Source of the DNA: Phytoactinopolyspora limicola
GTDB taxonomy: Bacteria > Actinomycetota > Actinomycetes > Jiangellales > Jiangellaceae
NCBI RefSeq assembly: GCF_011320225.1
Contig: NZ_JAAOEN010000010.1
Coordinates: 1 to 64,000, forward strand
Length of the DNA stretch: 64,000 bases
Direction: 5' to 3'
Part shown: positions 41,374 to 50,694 of the stretch, piece by piece
Layout: the number at the start of each line of letters is the position of its first letter
Numbering within the stretch: position 1 is the first letter of the stretch
Position numbers and translations under genes: made by a program
The notes under the pieces: model-generated
What the model was told of the DNA's origin: nothing
Seen by the model: the letters and a program-made list of their open reading frames with translations, nothing else
Databases searched by the model: none

Positions 41374-42095
41374 GTGGGGGCCGGGTCCGACCAGGGGAAG
41401 CCGGAGGACAATGCGGCCAGCCGGACGGTCGAGACGAACAGGGCGTCACGTGCCTCCGGGGTGAGGAAGCCGAAGTGCCCGTACGTTTCGAGGGACACGA
41501 AACCGTGCAGTGCCGACCAGCAATGCAAGCAGGCCTGAAAAGTCTCGGCCGGCACCGTGGCTTCGGCCGGTTCGCTGGCGGCTTGCTTGGCGATGATGCA
41601 GCCCAGCAGGGCGTCGTCTACCTCGTGGATGGTGGGTCTGCCGAGCATGCCCCGGGCGGCCGCTTCGGCGAACAGTGATTCGAGTTGGGCCATCGCCCGG
41701 CGCGCCGCCTCAGTGGTGGGCCCTTCGTCTGGCGCCACGTAACCCGGGACGGGCATGCCGAAGATGAGGGCGAACCGTTGTGGCTCCTGGTTGACCCACC
41801 GCCGATAGGCGCTGGCGACGGCGAGGAAGCTGCCGGAGAGATCGTCGGCGGACGCCCGCGCCCGGCTTTCGGCGACAGTGGTTCCAAGATCGTCGAACGC
41901 GTCGACGATCAGCGCGGTCAGCAACTCGTCCCGGTCGGCGAAGTAACGGTAGAGGGCCGGCGCGGTCATACCCATCGAGCGAGCGATGTCCGAGAAGCGG
42001 ATGTCGGTGCTGCCGTGTTCGCGCATGAGCGACAGGGCGGTTTCCTTGATTTCGTCGATGGTGGCCGCCCTGGCCCGTTCCCGTCGTGTCGTCAC
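41349..42095 (-). CDS. TetR family transcriptional regulator (WHG-type C-terminal domain)
   Basis: A 248-residue regulator with a TetR HTH in the first 60 residues (TDIRFSDIARSMGMTAPALYRYFADRDELLTALI) and a ligand domain with RRWVNQEPQRFALIFG and CWSALHGFVSLE typical of the TetR_C_13/WHG group. It is divergent from the MMPL transporter, with several TGACG half-sites between them, and is likely its repressor. Confidence 0.88.
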   Translation of the reverse strand: MTTRRERARAATIDEIKETALSLMREHGSTDIRFSDIARSMGMTAPALYRYFADRDELLTALIVDAFDDLGTTVAESRARASADDLSGSFLAVASAYRRWVNQEPQRFALIFGMPVPGYVAPDEGPTTEAARRAMAQLESLFAEAAARGMLGRPTIHEVDDALLGCIIAKQAASEPAEATVPAETFQACLHCWSALHGFVSLETYGHFGFLTPEARDALFVSTVRLAALSSGFPWSDPAPTLSMVTNT

Positions 42096-42154
42096 GCGTT
42101 GGTCATCTCCCTGAGTGAATTCTCAGTTACACACTGTCACAGATGTGAAGAGAC

Positions 42155-42225
42155 TTGACAAGCGGAACGGGATCGGCGAATAGTAATGACGCATAACACT
42201 TGTGACGTATCTTAATTTGCGTCAC
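42155..42225 (+). promoter_or_regulatory. MMPL promoter with repeated TGACG half-sites
   Basis: TTGACA (42155-42160) and AATAGT (42179-42184, 18-bp spacing) form a promoter. Downstream lie ATGACGCAT (42186), GTGACGTAT (42202) and the inverse GCGTCAC ending at 42225; GTGACG-N12-CGTCAC is a dyad. These are the likely TetR binding sites. Confidence 0.45.
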
Positions 42226-42255
42226 GCTCCGTTTCGCTATCGACGAGGGCCGCTC

Positions 42256-44517
42256 ATGACCACGCACGCGCCAGATATCGACCACACCAAACTGACCGCC
42301 CCGTCGTCGGCGCCACCGCCGGGCACCGGGCTACTCGGCGTGCTCGCCGGGCACGCGTACCGACACCGCGGCCGGGTGATCGTCGCCTGGATCGTGGCCA
42401 TCGCGGCGGCGGCCGGCCTGTCCGTCACCTTCGCCGGCGACTTCTCGGCCGACTACTCCGCTCCGGGCTCCGACTCGGGCCAAGCCCAGGACCTGCTCAA
42501 CGAGCGGTTCGCGGTCTTCTCCGGCGCGACCGTCGATGTTGTCGTCCACGCCGACGACGTGACGGCACCGGACGTCCGCACCGCCGTCGACGGGTTGCTC
42601 GCCGACTTGGCGGCGGCGCCGCCGGTGGCCGCCGCCGACGACCCGTATACCCAGCCGGGACAGCTATCGGCGGATGGGCGCACGCTGTCCACCCAGCTCT
42701 GGCTCACCCACGACAACGGCGCCGACGTGCCGGAAGAGGAGAGCGAACGTCTCCTGGCGATAGCCGAACGGGCCGAACGCCCCGGATTGGAGATCGCCCT
42801 CGGGGGCGAAGCGATCATGTGGGCCGAGCAGGGTGAGATCGGCTCGGAGGGAATCGCGCTCGTCGCTGCCGCGATCATCTTGCTATTCACGTTCGGCTCG
42901 GTGGTAGCCGCCGGCCTTCCACTGCTCGTCGCGCTGTTCGGACTCGGTGTCAGCGCGATGCTGACCGGATTGATCGCCGCGGTGATCGCCGTGCCGGACT
43001 GGTCCACGGCGCTGGCGACGATGCTCGGCATCGCGCTGGGTATCGACTACACCCTCCTGATGGTGACCCGGTTCCGGGAATGGCGTGCCGTCGGTTTGAA
43101 CCCCGAACGGGCGACGGTGGCGACACTGGACACCGCCGGCCGAGCGGTTCTCGTCGCTGGAACGACCGTCGTGGTCAGCATGCTCGGCCTGTTCGCGATG
43201 GGGTTGTCGTTCATGCGCGGCGCCGCCGTCGTGACCATCGCCGCCGTGCTGATCGTGATGGCCGCCGCGACGACGTTGTTCCCCGCCCTGCTCGGATACC
43301 TGGGGCACCACGTCGATCGGTTGCGGCTGCCTCTCGGGCGCCGGCGGCCGGTCCAGGTCGCCGACGGCGGGCATGTCGAACCGTCGCGGCGGTGGCTGGC
43401 ATGGAGCCGGCTGGTCGAGCGGCACCGGGTGATCGCCGCCGTGGCCGGGGTCGGTGTCCTGCTCGTGTTGGCAGCGCCATTCCTCGGGGCGCGGTTCGGC
43501 TTCCCCGATGCTGGCAACGAGGTGGAAGAGAAGTCGGTCCGCCAGGCCTACGACATGCTGGCCGACGGCTTCGGCCCAGGTGCCAACGGTCCGCTGCTCC
43601 TGGCCACTGACCTTTCCGGTGCCACTGATCCGGCGGTACTGGACGGGGTGGCCAGCCAGATCGCGACCGCACCCGGGGTGGCGGCGGTGACACCACCGGT
43701 GATCAACGACGCCGGTGATACCGCGGTGTTCACCGTGGTGCCCACCACTGGACCACAGGACGACGCCACCGAGGAACTCATCCACTCGCTCCGGGACGAG
43801 GTGATCCCGGCCGCCAGCGACGGCACGGGGCTCGACGTCTATGTCGGCGGGGTCACCGCCACGGCGATCGACAGCTCCGCCAACGTCGTGAGCCGGCTGC
43901 CGGTGTTGATCGGTGGGGTGGTGCTGTTGTCGATGGCGTTGCTGCTCGTGGCTTTCCGCAGCATTGTCATCCCGATCACTGCCGCGCTGATGAACCTGCT
44001 CTCGGTGGCCGCCGCGTACGGGGTGGTCGCGCTTGCCCTGGAGGGCGGGTGGTTCGGTCAGCTGATCGGCATCAACACCCCCACACCCATGCCGGCCTTC
44101 ATCCCGGTGCTGATCTTCGCTGTTCTGTTCGGGCTGTCCATGGATTATGAAGTGTTCCTGATCAGCCGGATGCGAGAGTCATGGGTGCGGGCCGGGAACA
44201 ACGCACGTGCCATCGTCGATGGGTTGGCCAACACCGGCCGGGTCATCACCGCGGCGGCAGCGATCATGGTCGCGGTGTTCGCCGCGTTCGTCCCCAGCGA
44301 CGAAGTCTTTCTCAAGGTGATCGGGGTCGGGATGGCGGCGGCCATCTTCATCGATGCCACCGTCGTGCGGATGCTGCTGGTGCCGGCCGTGATGCACCTG
44401 TTCGGGCGGCACAACTGGTGGCTGCCCATCAGTTGGGAGCGGCGGCTGCCGCAGCTACACGTCGAGGGTCGCCCCGAGGTTCACTTGACGGCGGTCGCAG
44501 GTAGCCGTCACGAGTGA
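42256..44517 (+). CDS. MMPL family RND transporter
   Basis: A 753-residue membrane protein with two repeats, each one membrane helix, an external domain of about 150-200 residues and five or six further helices. The conserved in-membrane patterns are GIDYTLLMVTRFREW in the first half and GLSMDYEVFLISRMRE in the second, including the proton-relay Asp-Tyr pairs. The ATG at 42256 has GAGGG 6 nt upstream; the frame is open to 42202 without support. Exports lipids or drugs by proton antiport; next to a TetR regulator a detoxification role is likely. Confidence 0.9.
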   Translation: MTTHAPDIDHTKLTAPSSAPPPGTGLLGVLAGHAYRHRGRVIVAWIVAIAAAAGLSVTFAGDFSADYSAPGSDSGQAQDLLNERFAVFSGATVDVVVHADDVTAPDVRTAVDGLLADLAAAPPVAAADDPYTQPGQLSADGRTLSTQLWLTHDNGADVPEEESERLLAIAERAERPGLEIALGGEAIMWAEQGEIGSEGIALVAAAIILLFTFGSVVAAGLPLLVALFGLGVSAMLTGLIAAVIAVPDWSTALATMLGIALGIDYTLLMVTRFREWRAVGLNPERATVATLDTAGRAVLVAGTTVVVSMLGLFAMGLSFMRGAAVVTIAAVLIVMAAATTLFPALLGYLGHHVDRLRLPLGRRRPVQVADGGHVEPSRRWLAWSRLVERHRVIAAVAGVGVLLVLAAPFLGARFGFPDAGNEVEEKSVRQAYDMLADGFGPGANGPLLLATDLSGATDPAVLDGVASQIATAPGVAAVTPPVINDAGDTAVFTVVPTTGPQDDATEELIHSLRDEVIPAASDGTGLDVYVGGVTATAIDSSANVVSRLPVLIGGVVLLSMALLLVAFRSIVIPITAALMNLLSVAAAYGVVALALEGGWFGQLIGINTPTPMPAFIPVLIFAVLFGLSMDYEVFLISRMRESWVRAGNNARAIVDGLANTGRVITAAAAIMVAVFAAFVPSDEVFLKVIGVGMAAAIFIDATVVRMLLVPAVMHLFGRHNWWLPISWERRLPQLHVEGRPEVHLTAVAGSRHE

Positions 44518-44556
44518 ACGATGGCAGGGCATCCGGCGCCGTCCCGGCGCGACGGG

Positions 44557-45159
44557 TCAGATCCAGCCCTCCTCCCAGGCCCGGTGGGCTGCGGCGTGGC
44601 GAGAACCAACGCCGAGTTTGGTCATCGCCGACGATAGGTAGTTGCGGACGGTGCCGGAGGCGAGATGGACGCGCGCGGCGATCTCGTTGATCGACGCGCC
44701 GTCCCGCGCTTCTCGCAGGACGTCGAGCTCCCGGTCGGTGAGTGGGCAGTTGTGTTCGGTCAGGGCGGAGGCGGCGATGTCCGGATCGACGTACCGCTGA
44801 CCGCGGGCGACGGCACGGATGATCTCGGCGAGCCGGGCCGCCGGGGTGGTCTTCGGGACGAACCCGCTGATTCCGGCGGCGAGCGCGCGGCGCAGCACTC
44901 CTGGCCGGGCGTGCCGGGTGACCAAGACCACCTTGGCGGGCAGCTCGGCCAGGATCTCCTGAGCCGCACGCACGCCGTCTCCAGGTGGCATCTCCAGGTC
45001 GAGGACGGCGATGTCCACCTTGTGGATGGCAGCCAGGCGCACCGCTTCGGTGGTGGTCGCCGCCTCCGCTACGACGTCGAGATCGTCCTCCAGTCGAAGG
45101 AGCGCGGTCAGAGCACCCCGGATGAGGTCCTCGTCGTCGGCGATCAGCAACCGGATCAT
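44557..45159 (-). CDS. NarL/FixJ family response regulator (DesR-like)
   Basis: A 200-residue regulator with receiver Asp54 in AVLDLEMP, acidic pocket ADDED at 7-11, Thr/Lys switch residues (VTRHA, PKTTPA) and a C-terminal LuxR HTH (LTDRELDVLREARDGASINEIAARVHLASGTVRNYLSSA). The ATG at 45159 overlaps the kinase stop (ATGA), so the pair is co-translated. Confidence 0.92.
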   Translation of the reverse strand: MIRLLIADDEDLIRGALTALLRLEDDLDVVAEAATTTEAVRLAAIHKVDIAVLDLEMPPGDGVRAAQEILAELPAKVVLVTRHARPGVLRRALAAGISGFVPKTTPAARLAEIIRAVARGQRYVDPDIAASALTEHNCPLTDRELDVLREARDGASINEIAARVHLASGTVRNYLSSAMTKLGVGSRHAAAHRAWEEGWI

Positions 45160-46358
45160 CGTTCTGCCTCCGAGTCGACGTGGAGCGGCAGCGTTGCCGT
45201 CAGGGTGAAGCGCTCACTCTCGTTCGTCCAGGTCAACCTGCCGCCCCGGGCGCCCACCCGGGCGGCGAGGCTGCTCAGGCCGGATCCGTCGACCGCCGGC
45301 GCGGCCGAGCTGGCGCCGTCGTTGCGGATACGTAGACACAAGACACCGTCGCTGAGCTCGGAACCGATCTCGGCGGACCGAGCTGCGCTGTGTCGCAAGA
45401 TGTTCGTCGTGGCCTCACGGACCACCAGCCCGAGGAGTTGCCGGTCAGGTGTGTCCAGATGGTCGGCGCCATCTGGAAGACCGGACGGTGGATTCGTCCG
45501 GGTCTCGACGCCGGCGGCGGCCAGCACCCGGGTCGCGTTGGTGATCTCCGCGCCGAGGGTGGTGTCCCGATAGCCGTACGCGACCGCCCGAGTGTCATGT
45601 AGCGCGTCGACGGAGAGACGTCGTACCTCGCGCATCTCCGCCGCGGCGCGCTGTGGATCAGCCTCGACGAGCCGTGCGGCCAGCTCACTCTTCAGCGCGA
45701 TCACCTGTAGATGGTGCCCTTGGACATCGTGTAACTCGGCGGCGAAGCGCAGCCGCTCGTCCTTGACCGCGGCGTCGGCGGAGAGGCGGCCGGCGGTGTC
45801 GAGGCGTTCAGCGACGTCCCACGACCACAAGATGCCCAGCGTGATCCAAATGACGGATCCGACGATGACCGGCGGGAGCGCGACCGCCCATAGTGTGTGG
45901 TCACCGGACGCGGTGGCGTCCACAGCACCGATCGCCGCGGCGCCACCCATGGCGAGCGTGATGAACTGCCACCTGCGTCCCGGTGACAGGTACGTCACGA
46001 TGATCGACGCCATGATCGCCGGCGCCAGCGGCCACGCCCGTGACCCGTCGGCGGTGAGCATCACACTGCTCAGCGCGGTCGCCGCGACGACTCCCATCGC
46101 CACCGCTGCCACTGGCATATCGGCGGGCGCGACCTCAGCGCCGGTGAGGGAGCCGAGTGAGAGCCGGTGGGTGAACAGGAGAGTGATGGCCGCGGCTATC
46201 ACCCCGGATGTCACCGTACCGGCGACCCACACCCAGGGCGCGGCAGCGGTGGTGATTAGCCAGCCGCCGACTACGCCGACGAGGGAGAGCACGTTGGTGC
46301 CGGTCAGCGTCCACCAGGTGAAGCGGCGGAACCTCCCGAGATCGTCGGCGGGCTCCAT
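45156..46358 (-). CDS. Sensor histidine kinase (DesK-like, HisKA_3)
   Basis: About 400 residues: four to six membrane segments, then a HisKA_3 dimerisation domain with phospho-His in RFAAELHDVQGHHLQ and an HATPase domain (REATTNILRHSAA as N-box; DGSGLSSLAARVGARGG as G-box). DesK-type kinases sense membrane state, and their operons commonly control an adjacent transporter; here a divergent membrane-protein gene follows. The start is uncertain: ATG 46358 is used, with GTG 46373 and ATG 46439 also in frame and none with a good ribosome site. Confidence 0.85.
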   Translation of the reverse strand: MEPADDLGRFRRFTWWTLTGTNVLSLVGVVGGWLITTAAAPWVWVAGTVTSGVIAAAITLLFTHRLSLGSLTGAEVAPADMPVAAVAMGVVAATALSSVMLTADGSRAWPLAPAIMASIIVTYLSPGRRWQFITLAMGGAAAIGAVDATASGDHTLWAVALPPVIVGSVIWITLGILWSWDVAERLDTAGRLSADAAVKDERLRFAAELHDVQGHHLQVIALKSELAARLVEADPQRAAAEMREVRRLSVDALHDTRAVAYGYRDTTLGAEITNATRVLAAAGVETRTNPPSGLPDGADHLDTPDRQLLGLVVREATTNILRHSAARSAEIGSELSDGVLCLRIRNDGASSAAPAVDGSGLSSLAARVGARGGRLTWTNESERFTLTATLPLHVDSEAER

Positions 46359-46543
46359 CTGCGCGTGGGGCACCCCGCCATTGTGGCAGCACACGCCATG
46401 CCCGCGGCAGCAACGACCAGCGTCGATGACAGATGTCATCCATTCTGGTGACGAATCCACGCCACGGCGTCGGGATTCGCCACTACGCGCCGGTGGTCCG
46501 CTCCTCCAGGCTGGCAGCAATCCGGTCAAGAGGAGTAGACGAC

Positions 46544-47137
46544 ATGACAACAACGAACGGTCCGACAGCCCCGGCCGGCACCACGGGATGGTGGAATCCG
46601 GGCAGGTTCCTGCTGCGGCGCTGGCCGACCGCACTAGGCCTGGGTGGAGCGCTTCTGGCGGCCGGCCGAGGGTACTCGCCGGAACTGCTGGCGAGCCTCA
46701 CTGAGATTCTCGTGCTCCTTCCCCTGGTGTACTTGCTGGCCGTCGCGCTGCGGCGACGATCGGCGACGTGGCCGGTCCTCGGTGGGCTGGTCGTCGTCTT
46801 CGTCGTCCTGCGTGTGGTGGGTGTGGTCTCGCCGGCGGCGGCATTCGCCGGGCTGGCGTTGATCGTGCTGGTCTGGGGGGTCGTCGACCAACAGCTACGC
46901 CGCGCCGGAGAGTTCCGGGTTCAGTCTCTGGGGATGGTCGGGTTCGGGCTGATCGCACTGATCGGGTTGGTCGTCGAACCGGATCTCGGCCGGTACGTCG
47001 TGGCCGCGGGGTGGTTCCTGCACGGCCTGTGGGACTTCGTGCATCTGCGGCGCGACAAGGTGGTGGTGCGCTCGTACGCCGAGACGTGTGGTGTGCTCGA
47101 CCTACTTGTCGCCGTCTTGCTGGTTCTGCCGCGGTGA
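46544..47137 (+). CDS. Multi-pass membrane protein of unknown function
   Basis: A 197-residue protein with about five or six membrane helices from residue 25 on and no recognisable catalytic motif; the C-terminus carries WDFVHLRRDKVVVRSYAETCGVLDLLVAVLLVL. GAGGAG lies about 8 nt before the ATG at 46544. Divergent from the histidine kinase, so possibly a target of that two-component system. Confidence 0.7.
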   Translation: MTTTNGPTAPAGTTGWWNPGRFLLRRWPTALGLGGALLAAGRGYSPELLASLTEILVLLPLVYLLAVALRRRSATWPVLGGLVVVFVVLRVVGVVSPAAAFAGLALIVLVWGVVDQQLRRAGEFRVQSLGMVGFGLIALIGLVVEPDLGRYVVAAGWFLHGLWDFVHLRRDKVVVRSYAETCGVLDLLVAVLLVLPR

Positions 47138-47144
47138 TCACGGG

Positions 47145-47177
47145 TGAGCCCCGTCGCTGGGCTGCGATGCGGGCTCA
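47145..47177. terminator. Hairpin between convergent membrane-protein and PNPOx-like genes
   Basis: TGAGCCC (47145-47151) pairs with GGGCTCA (47171-47177) around a 19-nt loop inside the convergent gap. Confidence 0.4.
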
Positions 47178-47215
47178 GGCCGTGTCGGGAGCCGGTCCAA
47201 GGCTGAGCGGCAGGA

Positions 47216-47683
47216 TTATCGGTTGAACGTCGTCACGGCTTGTCCGGGGCGCCACAGCTGGATGAGCATGCCGGTCCGCGATTCGTTGAGCCCGGCCAGC
47301 ACGACGTCGTCGATGCCCATCAGGAACAGGTGGAACGGTCCAGGCGCCTCGATCGGCCGGTCGAGGTAGTCGTCGAGCTGATCGGTGGGCACCTCGAGGG
47401 CCCGGCCGGAGATCCTCGCGTCGCCGTGTTCCATCGATCCGTCGCCCGGGTTCGAGTGCAGCGCGTACCGGCCGTCACGTCGTAGATCACGCGCCTTCAT
47501 CGCGTCGAGCATGGAACCGATGACGAGATGATCACCGTGGAAGTCGACCTCGGTTCCGCTGACCCGGGGTGCCCCCTTGGCACGTAGCGTGGCAAGGACA
47601 TGGTGTTTGGTGAAGGTGAAGCGCTGCCGGACCGCCGCGGCTAGCTCTGGTGCTTCGGTGGAGAACTGTTTCCAAGAGGCCAT
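47216..47683 (-). CDS. Pyridoxamine 5'-phosphate oxidase family protein (FMN-binding split barrel)
   Basis: A 155-residue single-domain split-barrel protein: HHVLATLRAKGAPRVSGTEVDFHGDHLVIGSM is the FMN-binding half, and KARDLRRDGRYALHSNPGD follows as in flavin or F420-dependent actinobacterial members. The exact cofactor and substrate are unknown. It is divergent from the WYL regulator and may be its target. Confidence 0.82.
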   Translation of the reverse strand: MASWKQFSTEAPELAAAVRQRFTFTKHHVLATLRAKGAPRVSGTEVDFHGDHLVIGSMLDAMKARDLRRDGRYALHSNPGDGSMEHGDARISGRALEVPTDQLDDYLDRPIEAPGPFHLFLMGIDDVVLAGLNESRTGMLIQLWRPGQAVTTFNR

Positions 47684-47705
47684 GAGTTAAGTATTGAGCG
47701 AATTC

Positions 47706-47722
47706 CTGACATCCAGTGTCAG
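47706..47722. promoter_or_regulatory. Dyad CTGACA-N5-TGTCAG upstream of the WYL regulator
   Basis: A perfect 6-bp dyad with a 5-bp spacer lies between the divergent PNPOx-like and WYL genes, 23 bp before the latter. Spacing and position mirror the dyad at 40129. Confidence 0.55.
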
Positions 47723-47744
47723 CGTTAAGGCATAGATTCGGACT

Positions 47745-48737
47745 ATGCGAGCCAGCCGGTTGATGAGCCTGATGTTCCTGCTGCAACAGCGCCGCGGAGC
47801 CACGGCCGCCTGGCTCGCGGGAGAGCTCGACGTGTCGGTACGCACCGTCTACCGCGACGTCACTGCCTTGCAGGCGGCCGGCGTGCCGTTGTGGACCGAA
47901 TCCGGGCCGGGCGGAGGCATCCACCTGGTAGAAGGCTGGCGGACCCGCCTGGACGGTCTCACCGGAGACGAGGCCGCGGCGCTGTTCCTGGCCGGTGCAC
48001 CAGCAGCGGTGGCCGATCTCGGACTAGGGGCCGTGCTGACAGCGGCCGAGAGCAAGGTCATCGCCACGTTGCCTCCGGAACTTCGGGGCCGGGCCAGCCG
48101 ACTGCGGGAGCGTTTCCACCTCGACGCCCCCGGATGGTTCGATGCCGAAGACACACCTGCGGCGCTGCCCACGGTGGCCGAAGCGGTGTGGGCGGGCCGG
48201 CAGATCGACGTCAGCTATGAGCGTCCGGACGGTCCGGTCTCGCGCCGGCTCGGCCCACTTGGCCTCGTGCTCAAGGCCGGGACGTGGTACTTGGTGGCCA
48301 CACCGGACGGCGCACCCGGGCAGATCCGGACCTACCGCGTAGGGCGGATCGGTGCGGTCGAGCCACGCGACGAACGCGTCGACCGGCCGGACGGTTTCGA
48401 GCTGGCTGAGTGGTGGGCGGCGTCGGCCGCGGCGTTCGACCTGTCGCTGCTGCGATACCGGTGCCGGGTGCGGCTGGCACCGTGGGCGCTACGCAACCTC
48501 CACCACTACGTCGGTCCGGCGTCCGCGACATCCGCGCGGGCGACGGCCACACCACCCGACGCCGATGGCTGGTGTGTGCTCACCCTGCCAACCGAACGAG
48601 AAGACGTGGCGTTGCGGCAGCTGGCGGCCTTGGCGCCCGGTGTGGAGGTCCTGGAACCGGAGTCGCTGCGTCAGTCGCTGCACTCCATCGGGCAAGCCCT
48701 CGCCGATCAGAACGCTGGGCGCCCCGAGTGCCGGTGA
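47745..48737 (+). CDS. WYL-domain helix-turn-helix transcriptional regulator (YafY type)
   Basis: A 330-residue regulator: N-terminal DeoR-like HTH (MSLMFLLQQRRGATAAWLAGELDVSVRTVYRDVTAL), then a WYL domain (ISYER-type segment, LGLVLKAGTWYLVA, RTYRVGRI) and a C-terminal WCX extension. WYL domains sense small ligands or nucleic acid. The likely target is the divergent split-barrel gene, and the TGACA dyad between them is the likely site. Its stop lies inside a copy of the GTGATCGT repeat. Confidence 0.9.
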   Translation: MRASRLMSLMFLLQQRRGATAAWLAGELDVSVRTVYRDVTALQAAGVPLWTESGPGGGIHLVEGWRTRLDGLTGDEAAALFLAGAPAAVADLGLGAVLTAAESKVIATLPPELRGRASRLRERFHLDAPGWFDAEDTPAALPTVAEAVWAGRQIDVSYERPDGPVSRRLGPLGLVLKAGTWYLVATPDGAPGQIRTYRVGRIGAVEPRDERVDRPDGFELAEWWAASAAAFDLSLLRYRCRVRLAPWALRNLHHYVGPASATSARATATPPDADGWCVLTLPTEREDVALRQLAALAPGVEVLEPESLRQSLHSIGQALADQNAGRPECR

Positions 48738-48756
48738 TCGTCGCCGGATTTCTGCC
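48733..48756 (+). repeat. Copy of the GTGATCGTnGCCGGAT element overlapping the WYL gene stop
   Basis: The 24-bp sequence at 48733-48756 matches the inverted sequence at 54083-54106 at 23 of 24 positions. It supplies the TGA of the WYL gene and extends into the gap before transketolase. Confidence 0.75.
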
Positions 48757-48836
48757 TTCACCCGGGTGCTTCCGGGTCTGAGGGAATACCCCATCAGGAT
48801 GTTGGAATCGGCTCGATTCGGGTAACAGGGTGGATT

Positions 48837-50678
48837 GTGGCTGATGGAAACATGTCCGAACTGGCGGCGCTGGCCCAACAGCTACGGGTAGATGCGGTCC
48901 GCTGCGCGGAGGTGGCCGGCTCCGGCCACCCGACGTCGTCCCTGTCCGCGGCGGACCTCGTGGCCGTACTGGCAGCCCGGCACCTGCGTTACGACATCAA
49001 CAATCGTGCCAACCCGCAGAACGATCACCTGATCTTCTCCAAGGGACACGCCTCGCCTTTGTTATACGCACTTGGCAAGGCGGCCGGCCTGATCACCGAC
49101 GACGAACTGGTCACCTACCGTGCCCTCGGTAGCCGGCTCGAAGGCCATCCCACCCCTCGCGCGCCGATGGTGGACGTGGCAACCGGCTCCCTGGGGCTCG
49201 GTCTACCCACCGGCGTCGGCCTCGCTCTGTGCGGGCAGCGGTTGGACCGGCTGCCCTACCGAGTGTGGGTGCTCTGCGGAGATGGCGAACTGGCCGAGGG
49301 ATCGGTCTGGGAGGCGGTCGAGCACGCTTCATACGAAGGGCTCAACCACCTGGTGGCGATCATCGACGTCAACCGGCTCGGCCAGCGCGGACCAACCCGA
49401 TTCGGCTGGGATATCGGCGCCTACGCCCGGCGCTTCGAGGCGCACGGCTGGCGCGTGCTCCGGATCGACGGTCATCACCTCGATCAGATCGACGCCGCCT
49501 ACCGCGAGGCGCTGACCTCCACTCGACCCACCGCTGTTCTGGCCCGCACGGTCAAGGGAGCCGGCATCGCCGAGGTGGCCGATCAGGAGGGGCACCACGG
49601 CAAGCCGGTCGGCAACGGCCGGCGGGCCATCGCCGAACTCGGCGGAGTCCGCCACCATCGGGTAAACGTATCCAAACCGCCCTACCTCGCCCCTCCCCAC
49701 CGGTTCGGGGAACGCGGACGGTACCAGCCACCCGTCTACGAACTCGGCGACACCGAGTCCACGCGCGATGCGTTCGGAGCCGCATTTGCCGCGCTGGCTC
49801 GAGCCCGTCCCGATGTCGTGGGGCTGGATGCCGAGGTGTCCGACTCCACCCGGATGGAGCGGTTCGCCGCCGAGCACCCCGACCGGTTCTTCCAGTTCTA
49901 CATCGCCGAGCAGCAGATGGTCGCCGCCGCCATCGGCATTCAGGCACGGGGCTGGAATCCGTTCGTGGCCACCTTCGCCGCCTTCCTGGCCAGGGCCTAC
50001 GACGTGATTCGGATGGCGGCCGTCAGCCGGGCAAACCTGTGCCTCGTCGGGTCCCACGCCGGAGTGGCCATCGGGGCCGACGGGCCGTCGCAGATGGGCC
50101 TCGAGGACATCGCGGTGATGCGTGCGGTGTATTCGAGTACGGTCATCCATCCCTGTGACGCCAACCAGACCGGGATGCTGATGGAGCAGCTGGCCGACCG
50201 TGCCGGTATCCGCTACTTGCGTACCTGCCGGGGCGAGACACCAGTGATCTACCCGCCCGGAGAGGTCTTCGAGGTGGGCGGTAGCCGCGTACTGCGTTCC
50301 AGCTCCGCCGACGCGGTCACGCTGGTGGCGGCCGGAGTCACCGTCCACGAGGCGCTCGCCGCGGCCGACGACCTAGCCCGGCATGGTGTTGCGACACGTG
50401 TCATCGACCTCTACTCGATCAAACCGGTCGACGCGGTCACCCTGCACCAGGCCGCTGGCGACACCGGGTTCCTGGTGACCGTCGAGGATCATCGCCCGGA
50501 AGGTGGCCTCGGGGACGCGGTCTGCCAGGCGTTCTCCGGCGCGGTGGCGCCACGGATCACCCGGCTCGGGGTCGACACCATGCCCGGCTCCGCCACACCG
50601 GCCGAGCAGCTCGTAGCCGCGGGAATCGACCATTCGTCGATCGCCGCCGCGGTGCTTTCCCAGCTCGCGGCCCGGTGA
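48837..50678 (+). CDS. tkt: Transketolase (short, metazoan-like length)
   Basis: A 613-residue thiamine-diphosphate enzyme of the non-oxidative pentose phosphate pathway. The SGHPTSSLSAADLVAVL opening, the TPP/Mg motif GDGELAEGSVWEA with the downstream Asn (DVNRLGQ), the pyrimidine-domain segment EQQMVAAAIGIQARG and the C-terminal GVDTMPGSATPAEQL are visible. It is shorter than the 660-residue E. coli type and fits the shorter transketolase group. GTG start at 48837 with AGGGTGG upstream. Single gene; likely works with the gntK-gnd pair further along. Confidence 0.9.
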   Translation: MADGNMSELAALAQQLRVDAVRCAEVAGSGHPTSSLSAADLVAVLAARHLRYDINNRANPQNDHLIFSKGHASPLLYALGKAAGLITDDELVTYRALGSRLEGHPTPRAPMVDVATGSLGLGLPTGVGLALCGQRLDRLPYRVWVLCGDGELAEGSVWEAVEHASYEGLNHLVAIIDVNRLGQRGPTRFGWDIGAYARRFEAHGWRVLRIDGHHLDQIDAAYREALTSTRPTAVLARTVKGAGIAEVADQEGHHGKPVGNGRRAIAELGGVRHHRVNVSKPPYLAPPHRFGERGRYQPPVYELGDTESTRDAFGAAFAALARARPDVVGLDAEVSDSTRMERFAAEHPDRFFQFYIAEQQMVAAAIGIQARGWNPFVATFAAFLARAYDVIRMAAVSRANLCLVGSHAGVAIGADGPSQMGLEDIAVMRAVYSSTVIHPCDANQTGMLMEQLADRAGIRYLRTCRGETPVIYPPGEVFEVGGSRVLRSSSADAVTLVAAGVTVHEALAAADDLARHGVATRVIDLYSIKPVDAVTLHQAAGDTGFLVTVEDHRPEGGLGDAVCQAFSGAVAPRITRLGVDTMPGSATPAEQLVAAGIDHSSIAAAVLSQLAAR

Positions 50679-50694
50679 CCGGGGCGGTACCGGG

